Assembly: GCF_007049795.1 (NCBI RefSeq) | Contig: NZ_SCFY01000030.1 | Coordinates: 1-50,213, forward strand | Direction: 5' to 3' | DNA length: 50,213 nt | Source: Ectopseudomonas mendocina | Lineage (GTDB): Bacteria > Pseudomonadota > Gammaproteobacteria > Pseudomonadales > Pseudomonadaceae | Shown: in pieces, positions 45,011 through 50,213 of the stretch | Layout: the number at the start of each line of letters is the position of its first letter | How positions within the stretch are numbered: position 1 is the stretch's first letter | The notes under the pieces: model-generated | Told to the model about the DNA's origin: nothing | Databases searched by the model: none | Seen by the model: the letters and a program-made list of their open reading frames with translations, nothing else | Position numbers and translations under genes: made by a program

Positions 45011-45673
45011 ATGTCCCTGGCCATCGTTCACAGCCGCGCCCAGGTCGGTGTAGAAGCACCGGCCGTCACCGTCGAGGCGCACCTGGCCAACGGCCTGCCC
45101 TCTCTGACCCTGGTGGGTCTGCCGGAAACCGCAGTCAAGGAGAGCAAGGATCGCGTACGCAGCGCCATCCTCAATGCTGCCTTCGAGTTCCCCAGCAAAC
45201 GCATCACCTTGAATCTTGCGCCTGCAGATCTGCCAAAAGACGGTGGTCGCTTCGACCTCGCCATCGCCTTGGGGATTCTCGCGGCCAGCGGCCAGGTACC
45301 AGCTCAATCGCTGGATGAATACGAATGCCTGGGCGAACTGGCGCTGTCCGGCGCGGTGCGTCCCGTGCAAGGCGTATTGCCGGCCGCCCTGGCCGCACGC
45401 GCAGCCGGACGCACCCTCTTGGTGCCGCAGGCCAATGCCGAAGAGGCCAACCTGGCCTCGGGGTTGAAGGTAATCGCCGTCGAGCACTTGCTGCAGATCG
45501 CTGCGCACCTGAACGGCAGCGCCCCTCTCGAACCTTACGCGGCCCAGGGCCTGCTCAGGCAGAGCCTGCCCTATCCGGATCTGGCCGAAGTGCAGGGCCA
45601 GTTGGCCGCCAAACGGGCATTGCTGGTGGCGGCCGCCGGCTCACACAACCTGCTTATTTTAAGCAATCATTAG
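45011..45673 (+). pseudogene. comM: ComM/YifB, 5' part, interrupted by an island
   Basis: The frame starts MSLAIVHSRAQVGVEAPAVT and follows ComM, a hexameric Mg-chelatase-like helicase that promotes branch migration during natural transformation, up to AAAGSHNLL (about residue 215). The family then continues into the Walker A segment GPPGTGKT. Here it changes to ILSNH and a stop. Only the N-terminal Mg_chelatase domain remains of roughly 500 residues. The homology breaks at 45654-45656. The 3' part is outside the window, beyond the island. Loss of ATPase function is certain unless the element excises. Confidence 0.93.
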
Positions 45674-45689
45674 ACCCCAAAAAGATCAA

Positions 45690-45734
45690 AACCGTCAGAC
45701 GTGCGGAGACTTGTTATCCGTGCGTTTGACGGTT
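45690..45734. repeat. 45-bp imperfect palindrome just inside the island
   Basis: AACCGTCAGACGTGCGGA (45690-45707) pairs with TCCGTGCGTTTGACGGTT (45717-45734), 15 of 18 positions, around a 9-nt centre. It begins 35 bp inside the comM break. It could be part of the attachment site or a binding site for the recombinase or its directionality factor, or an RNA hairpin ahead of the first island gene. Confidence 0.6.
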
Positions 45735-45786
45735 GGACAGGCCGCTATGTTAGGGGTAGCGTTTCAGCATCACGGTGGAGGTGAAA

Positions 45787-46125
45787 ATGAAATCTGCAGG
45801 GCTACTAATAATGCTGCTCGCTTGCTCAGGTCTAGCCAGTGCCGAGGCTTGGCGAGACTGTGTGCCTAACTCGATTGGCCCCGGTGGCTGTGATTCGATT
45901 GCCCCCGGCGGAGGTCAGTCGATTGCTCCAGGAGGTGGATTATCAATTGCACCTGGTGGCGGTCTATCAATCGGTCCTGGAGGTGGTCAGTCGATTGGCC
46001 CAGGAGGAGGCCAATCTATTGCACCGGGGGGAGGCCAAGCACTAGATAGGGACAGGAGTAGAGGCCTAAATACAGACACTATGCGTCCTTATGAAGATAA
46101 CACTCTTATCAACCCAGATTATTAA
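45787..46125 (+). CDS. Secreted octapeptide-repeat protein, unknown function
   Basis: A 112-residue protein with a signal peptide (residues 1-19, ending ASA), then seven tandem octapeptides at about residues 28-83 of the form x-S-I-(A/G)-P-G-G-G, with x being Gln, Leu, Asp or Asn. The first copy ends in Cys, and together with Cys25 it could form a disulfide. The tail is polar and acidic (DRDRSRGLNTDTMRPYEDNT). GGAGG precedes ATG 45787. A regular turn-rich or glycine-loop structure is likely, perhaps a ligand- or metal-binding surface. I do not know a function for this type. Confidence 0.8.
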   Translation: MKSAGLLIMLLACSGLASAEAWRDCVPNSIGPGGCDSIAPGGGQSIAPGGGLSIAPGGGLSIGPGGGQSIGPGGGQSIAPGGGQALDRDRSRGLNTDTMRPYEDNTLINPDY

Positions 46126-46148
46126 AGCAACCATATCAGGACGATAAT

Positions 46149-46817
46149 ATGGAGCAGAAATTTAGTGTCGCCTTATCAGGACTCATCCTTAATAATAATA
46201 GAGATGAGACTATTTCAAATTTATCCATGATATTTTTGGACAAACAACCAGCCGAAATTGAAAGCCTCATAAACAGCAAGGCAACAATAAAGAAATCAAT
46301 TGACTTGAGCCTCGCCAACAAAATCAAATCTCGAATAGAGCGAGCAGGAGCGGAGTGCGTCATTTCTGCCGAGGAGTCAATTCAATCGCCACCTGCGACT
46401 GAGCCAGCCCTCCAAAATAGCGAAGAGAAAACCAACAGAACCTTGGAAAGCCACAAAACTGAAGGTGCCCTATTCATATCAGCGGCTATAATTTTATTCC
46501 TGACATTATTTTTAATCTCAGACGGATATGAACCAAGACTCGGCTTAATCTGGAGCATTAATGAAAATATGACCGTATACAACGGCCATCCTTTCGGTTG
46601 CAAAGATCCTATTTATGCCTCTAGCAGCAGTATTTATCTTCCTGGCCCCAAAATTTCTGGCGGTTGCGATGAATCATTTAAGATCACACTTAAGACCAAA
46701 TATTTCTTGCTAGTGACTCTTGTCGTTCTGGCCTTCGGAGTTGGTCGCTATTTAAATCATTTCCGCTCTACAAAGTCGTACTGGCGGGACATAAGCCTGA
46801 AGATGGGCTGGGGTTGA
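46149..46817 (+). CDS. Two-helix membrane protein with an N-terminal conserved soluble domain
   Basis: A 222-residue protein. Residues 1-75 (EQKFSVALSGLILNNNRDET onward, including KKSIDLSLANKIKSRIERAG) resemble a small domain found at the N-terminus of many Pseudomonas membrane proteins, of unknown function. Helices lie at about 106-124 and 185-201. The loop between them is probably periplasmic and contains Cys151 and Cys173. It starts 23 nt after the repeat protein gene, so the two may be co-expressed. I cannot assign a role. Confidence 0.7.
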   Translation: MEQKFSVALSGLILNNNRDETISNLSMIFLDKQPAEIESLINSKATIKKSIDLSLANKIKSRIERAGAECVISAEESIQSPPATEPALQNSEEKTNRTLESHKTEGALFISAAIILFLTLFLISDGYEPRLGLIWSINENMTVYNGHPFGCKDPIYASSSSIYLPGPKISGGCDESFKITLKTKYFLLVTLVVLAFGVGRYLNHFRSTKSYWRDISLKMGWG

Positions 46818-46844
46818 CCCCCTTTAACCCCCTGCCTGAAGGCA

Positions 46845-46870
46845 AAACTCTCCCTTAAGCTAGAGAGTTT
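46845..46870. terminator. Inverted repeat after the island membrane-protein gene
   Basis: AAACTCTC (46845-46852) pairs with GAGAGTTT (46863-46870), 10-nt loop. It may end transcription of the upstream pair, though no long T-run follows. The 46818-47288 stretch has no convincing gene; the open frame from 46898 to 47173 has a TTG start, no clear ribosome site and no recognisable motif. Confidence 0.45.
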
Positions 46871-47288
46871 AGCGTCCAGGCTGGGGCCTTTGCATACTTG
46901 GGTATTAAAAGAGTTAAACTCTCCTGCAATCGGCAGTCCTCAAGATTTAAGTCCTCGGACTTTGGCGTTTCACTTCTTAAAAAGTCTTACAGATATCGCC
47001 ACAACTTTGTTTGTCATCTTAACCTATGCCACTACGACATAAATACACGTTGTAAGGTAACGGATTTCACTCACCTCAATAACAATCTAATACTCCCTAA
47101 TATATTAGAACCAAAGCCAACCTCCAAATCTCGCTGCCTATGTAAGTCCACGGTGGCAGCACATCTCTCATAACCCCCGCGACACTTCCCCACCTTGGTT
47201 ATGAGTTTCCGAATAGTTCCGGATCATCCTCCTATTTATTCAATTTGCCACAAATAAAACCGTTGTCAAATTGCCTGGCATCTTTAAA

Positions 47289-47367
47289 GGGTGTCGGGAC
47301 AAAGTCCTGACCAAGAAGCAAGACGAAGTCGTTAACTCGGAGAGTTATGCTATCTTGAAAGCATATC
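47289..47367 (+). other. Putative oriT, resembling the ColE1/pMB1 bom region
   Basis: The stretch begins GGGTGTCGGG (47289-47298), forms an inverted repeat GTCGGGAC-aaa-GTCCTGAC (47293-47311, one mismatch), and later has CGGAG followed by GTTATGCTATCTTGAA. In my recollection the pMB1/ColE1 bom region has GGGTGTCGGG, a similar repeat, then CGGAG followed by GTATACTGGCTTAA with the nick between CTGG and CTTA. By alignment the nick here would fall near 47353/47354. The spacer is about 8 bp longer. Two further hairpins lie at 47333-47347 (TAACTC/GAGTTA) and 47346-47365 (TATGCT/AGCATA). It precedes a relaxase-like gene by 346 bp. Confidence 0.5.
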
Positions 47368-47440
47368 AAAGAAACCATTAACCTAAATTTGACATTTGGA
47401 ATATTCGTGGTATTTGTATTTGCACAACAAGGAGAAATAT

Positions 47441-47716
47441 ATGAACACAGATTTTACAAGAGGACTATTTACAGAGGCATTTCTTGAACTCGAAAAAGTT
47501 GCATATACACACAGCAACCAAGGGACAAGAGCAAGGGAGTTTTTACTGTCTTTTCACAACAATAGAAAAGTAGATATATTTGGGTTTATAAATCTCGATG
47601 CAAAGCTCCAGAAATACGTACTTTTCCTTTTAGAGAGCCATATAGACTCGCCACACTGCATTGCGTATGCATTCAAAAGCAAACTTGACGAACTATCCCG
47701 CTTCGAGGACTTGTGA
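47441..47716 (+). CDS. DUF7673-like small protein
   Basis: A 91-residue protein. Its central part, GTRAREFLLSFHN followed by FGFINLDAKLQKYVLFLL, follows the pattern of DUF7673 proteins of Pseudomonas mobile elements (a GQSRRVAxFLLAWWN-like stretch, then a Leu/Asp-rich helix). The similarity is modest. AAGGAG stands 6 nt before ATG 47441. It overlaps the relaxase gene by 4 nt (GTGA), so it is likely co-translated with it. An accessory mobilization or regulatory function is a guess from position. Confidence 0.6.
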   Translation: MNTDFTRGLFTEAFLELEKVAYTHSNQGTRAREFLLSFHNNRKVDIFGFINLDAKLQKYVLFLLESHIDSPHCIAYAFKSKLDELSRFEDL

Positions 47717-48633
47717 GCAGACTAAAAAATTGGTTTGTTCGTAGCGAGAGAGTAAAAGAAAAACACAGCGGCCTTATTCAATACCTCAAGTATTTAACTG
47801 CCAGCGAACACCCGAACCACAAAGGCAAGACGACCATAAACCCGATTTATGGCAATGTCGACACGGTTATTCAGGGCTGCTCCAGCGAAGCCATTCAACT
47901 GGATCTAAATAACAGTAAAAGAAAGGGCGGTAGGCCTGTTAGCTCTTACGCTCAATCCTTCACATTTGTACTGCCTGGCACCATTAAGAAGCCTACCACT
48001 GAGCAGTGGAGGCTAATATTCAAAGACATTGTGGTTACCTTGGCAAAAAAACTCGACATACCTGCCGAAAGTCTTAAAGGGAAAACATTTGCGAACATAC
48101 ACGACCAAAACACCCCTCATTTAAATCTGGTCGTCTCTCGTGTAATAGATGGGCGATACCAAAGACTTCTAGACCAAAAAGCCACCATAAATACACTTAA
48201 AAAGTCTTTCACAGCAGCAACGCTAAAGCATTGCAGCCTTAACATTGCTACCTATACACCCGAAAAAACCAGTCTTGGTAGGCGTCAAACGAATTGGCAA
48301 CGTCAACAGGAAGAAGCACAAAACCAGATTAAAGCAGCCACTGATGCAGCCAAAAAACTGGAGGAAGAAATTGAGCGAGCAAAGCTATTGGGTAAATACT
48401 CCGCAATGCTCAACAATCAAATTCAGAAATGGATGCTCGCAGTGCAAGAGAATAATACTGAACAAGAGAATAGACAGGCGAACAGAATTGACAAATCCAT
48501 AACCAGTCTGAACGAGTTGAGCATAGACCCTGGCACAGCTGAGTTAATTGAAGCACTAATATCTACAGTAGAGAAGAAAGCAGGCAGACCGATCACAGTC
48601 AAACGTAAGCATAAGCCTTGGCCAAACCCTTAA
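47713..48633 (+). CDS. Relaxase-like mobilization protein
   Basis: A 306-residue basic protein. Near the N-terminus LIQYLKYLTASEHP resembles the catalytic-tyrosine segment of ColE1-type MobA (PINYLLGKDR-like). A middle segment, SYAQSFTFVLPG, parallels the YTSGVLSFEE region. The motif IHDQNTPHLNLVV aligns with the HxxxGRLELNF metal-binding motif, with His in place of Glu. I infer a MOBP/HEN-like relaxase that nicks the oriT at 47289-47367. The C-terminal third is helical and Gln/Glu-rich. The start is GTG 47713. Its TAA overlaps the recombinase stop in a shared TTAA. Confidence 0.65.
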   Translation: MSRLKNWFVRSERVKEKHSGLIQYLKYLTASEHPNHKGKTTINPIYGNVDTVIQGCSSEAIQLDLNNSKRKGGRPVSSYAQSFTFVLPGTIKKPTTEQWRLIFKDIVVTLAKKLDIPAESLKGKTFANIHDQNTPHLNLVVSRVIDGRYQRLLDQKATINTLKKSFTAATLKHCSLNIATYTPEKTSLGRRQTNWQRQQEEAQNQIKAATDAAKKLEEEIERAKLLGKYSAMLNNQIQKWMLAVQENNTEQENRQANRIDKSITSLNELSIDPGTAELIEALISTVEKKAGRPITVKRKHKPWPNP

Positions 48634-50171
48634 ATATCTACAGGTAAAGGCACTATATTAAGCCCGGCATCCTCATATCTTTTTTTCCTTTCTACATCCG
48701 TCAGGCTGTGCCATCCATATATTTCTGCGAGGTCTTCTTCTCGTTGAGACCCCTCTGCTTTGGACGGAATGTTCCCGTACATACCTCCCTCGTGCAGGAA
48801 GCGGCGGACGCCGCTTTTAAATTGTACCTCGGCAGTTCTATCCTGAAAATCTATCTGTATATCTTCGATAATCAATCGTAGACGCTCGTTAATCTTGGAT
48901 CTTATTTCAAAGACTGTTTGCTCGTTCTCGGTATGATTTAACTCTCGTAGAGCGTGAATATCTTTGTCTATGTCCGCCTTTTGCTGCTCCAACGCTTGAT
49001 AAATCTCTGACTCAATTTCTTTTTTCTTCTTGCTCAAATCTTCAAGGCGTTGCTCATTCTCAATTGCCATTGAGCGTTCCAAGTCGCTGACTTTGCCACG
49101 CAACCGCTTAAAGTCTGACTTGAAGTTATCAAGCATCTCTTGAGCTTCGCTTATTTCTGACTCCACTTCATATTTTTTATTAACCAAATCGTCGACCTTA
49201 CTCTCCTCGCTTAAAATGCTCTCAATATCCGCCTCAGCCAAGAACTTCAAAAGCATCGTCTCTATTTGCTCATAAGGCCAAGCCTTATAACTGCAACTCC
49301 CGTGCTTTGCACGATAACAAACCAAGTATTTACCGCCCCGATTTTTGTTCGGGCCTTTATTGACGTGTGTAGCGGTGGCCCCACACTTTGAGCAATGGGC
49401 TAGCTTTGTGAACAAGTTACTGAATTTTTTCCCTTTATTCCCCTGCCCGGCCTGCCCCCGTCCCTTTCTCTTTTCTTGAACACGTCTAAAAAGCTCCGGA
49501 CTGATAATCTGGGGGAAATAGTTCGGAATCTCCGGGCCGTGATTTATACGTCGCCGCCTATGATCCTCTAACTCTTCCCACGTCATAGGCTGGTAATAGC
49601 CCATTACAGACCTATTTTCGAGAACCTTCTTAATGTAAGAAGGTTGCCAAAAGTCACCGTAATTGGCATTTTTCCGGGCATTATCTCGGGTAAATGTCGG
49701 GGTGCCTTTCTCGGTTAAAAGCCTTGCCGTAGCAATAGCCCCGACGTTATTGTCTGAAAGACGATATATCTCTTTGACGACGTCGACACGCTCAGGAATT
49801 TCTTCAATTACTCTGACGCTAACGCCATTTACAACTTTTTTAACGGAACGCAGCCATAAAGGCAGGCGAGACGTGGCAATCTCCCCAGTTTGTGAGGCTC
49901 TTACCTTCTTTTTATTCCACGCCTCCCGAACTCGCCGGGCCTTCTCTTTACTTTCGTTAAAACCCCGTTGTAACTCACCCAACGCGATATACAGCTGAGT
50001 AATGTCGCCACCTTGCTTATAGATTTGAGAATCGGCGGTAATGGCGATTTTTATGCCCTTCCTCATCAAGTCCAAAAGAATGGGAAGGCTTTCCATTGGA
50101 TCAAGACGTGTAACTCGGCGGTTGCAGGAGCTGAGTGCAACACGGTCATTGAATTGAAGCTGGAGCATCAT
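48630..50171 (-). CDS. Large serine recombinase, catalytic domain missing
   Basis: A 513-codon frame with the Recombinase domain (about 115-240: SDNNVGAIATARLLTEKGTP, then YIKKVLENRSVMGYYQP), a zinc ribbon (CSKCGATATHVN with later CYRAKHGSC) and a long coiled coil (about 330-440), all typical of large serine integrases. Clear family similarity starts at RRVTRLDPMESLPILLDLMR, which lies after the catalytic serine. The first 18 residues are not family-like, and an in-frame TGA at 50181-50183 prevents extension. So about 100 N-terminal residues, including the nucleophile, are absent, frameshifted or outside the window. Confidence 0.85.
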   Translation of the reverse strand: MMLQLQFNDRVALSSCNRRVTRLDPMESLPILLDLMRKGIKIAITADSQIYKQGGDITQLYIALGELQRGFNESKEKARRVREAWNKKKVRASQTGEIATSRLPLWLRSVKKVVNGVSVRVIEEIPERVDVVKEIYRLSDNNVGAIATARLLTEKGTPTFTRDNARKNANYGDFWQPSYIKKVLENRSVMGYYQPMTWEELEDHRRRRINHGPEIPNYFPQIISPELFRRVQEKRKGRGQAGQGNKGKKFSNLFTKLAHCSKCGATATHVNKGPNKNRGGKYLVCYRAKHGSCSYKAWPYEQIETMLLKFLAEADIESILSEESKVDDLVNKKYEVESEISEAQEMLDNFKSDFKRLRGKVSDLERSMAIENEQRLEDLSKKKKEIESEIYQALEQQKADIDKDIHALRELNHTENEQTVFEIRSKINERLRLIIEDIQIDFQDRTAEVQFKSGVRRFLHEGGMYGNIPSKAEGSQREEDLAEIYGWHSLTDVERKKRYEDAGLNIVPLPVDI

Positions 50172-50213
50172 GCCGCATAGTCATGGCCTTCTGCATCACC
50201 TCACCCATAACTT

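Larger units (their letters stand above)
45655..50213 (+). mobile_element. Putative integrative mobilizable element in comM (right end outside window)
   Basis: From the comM break onward the DNA is visibly AT-richer than the rest of the window and uses different codons. It carries, in order, an imperfect palindrome, a secreted repeat protein, a membrane protein, an oriT-like region, a DUF7673-like protein, a relaxase-like protein and a large serine recombinase. comM is a known hotspot for genomic islands. The set of oriT, relaxase and recombinase, without visible conjugation machinery in the window, fits a mobilizable element. The right boundary and further cargo are unseen. Confidence 0.75.

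Noticed and set aside
45868..46035. Regular 24-bp tandem repeats considered as CRISPR or a satellite
   Set aside because: There are no unique spacers; the repeats are contiguous and encode octapeptides inside one good reading frame with signal peptide.
46898..47173. 91-codon frame in the island
   Set aside because: TTG start, no clear Shine-Dalgarno sequence, no motif, irregular composition. Not supported as a gene.
50168..50185. 12-bp match ACTATGCGGCAT (minus strand) to the sequence following the pMB1 nick region
   Set aside because: Too short, lies far from the oriT-like region, and no other bom features surround it; treated as chance.

Overview
The window is a high-GC gammaproteobacterial chromosome segment, almost certainly from a Pseudomonas. 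The run algP, FKBP, algQ(rsd), dsbB, hemY-hemX-hemD-hemC, algR-algZ, argH, cyaA, rnk, cyaY, lptM-lysA-dapF-DUF484-xerC-HAD, sutA, amtB-glnK, ubiK, comM is the conserved Pseudomonas order, and AlgP, AlgR/AlgZ and SutA are typical of the genus. The species cannot be named from this alone. No rRNA, tRNA or CRISPR array was seen.

Layout. (1) 1-2466: an IS1182-type transposase edge sits just downstream of trxA, followed by a decaying ureide-utilisation locus. That locus holds a GntR regulator remnant joined to an ABC permease remnant, a frameshifted ABC ATPase and an intact-looking ureidoglycolate lyase. (2) 2564-7612: polyphosphate metabolism, with ppx facing a hemB-ppk operon that has three GTCAT repeats at 11-bp spacing and a well-placed -10, an excellent candidate PhoB promoter. 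(3) 7724-17558: membrane and housekeeping genes (DedA, fatty acid hydroxylase, ElbB, thioesterase, YaiI, cytochrome c-FTR1 iron permease, LysE-type exporter, small MscS channel, ABC-F protein YheS). (4) 17609-27295: the alginate regulator and tetrapyrrole block. (5) 27528-36472: argH, small genes, a substrate-binding protein, class I adenylate cyclase, rnk, cyaY and an AraC regulator. (6) 36643-41223: lptM-lysA-dapF-DUF484-xerC-HAD, almost one operon with 4-nt overlaps. (7) 41401-44978: sutA, yjbQ, and nitrogen control by glnK-amtB behind a likely sigma-54 promoter, then ubiK.

Accessory part, 45655-50213. The comM (yifB) gene is cut just before its Walker A motif by AT-rich DNA that runs off the window. 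This island encodes a secreted octapeptide-repeat protein, a two-helix membrane protein, a short DUF7673-like protein and a relaxase-like protein, and it ends in a large serine recombinase. A roughly 80-bp stretch ahead of the relaxase resembles the ColE1/pMB1 bom (oriT) region. I interpret the island as an integrative mobilizable element in the comM hotspot. Its recombinase ORF lacks the catalytic serine domain, so the element may be immobilised. comM is broken, so natural transformation is probably impaired.

Gene starts were moved inward from the longest ORF wherever a Shine-Dalgarno sequence or family length favoured it. Family assignments come from recognising motifs and were not checked against a database.
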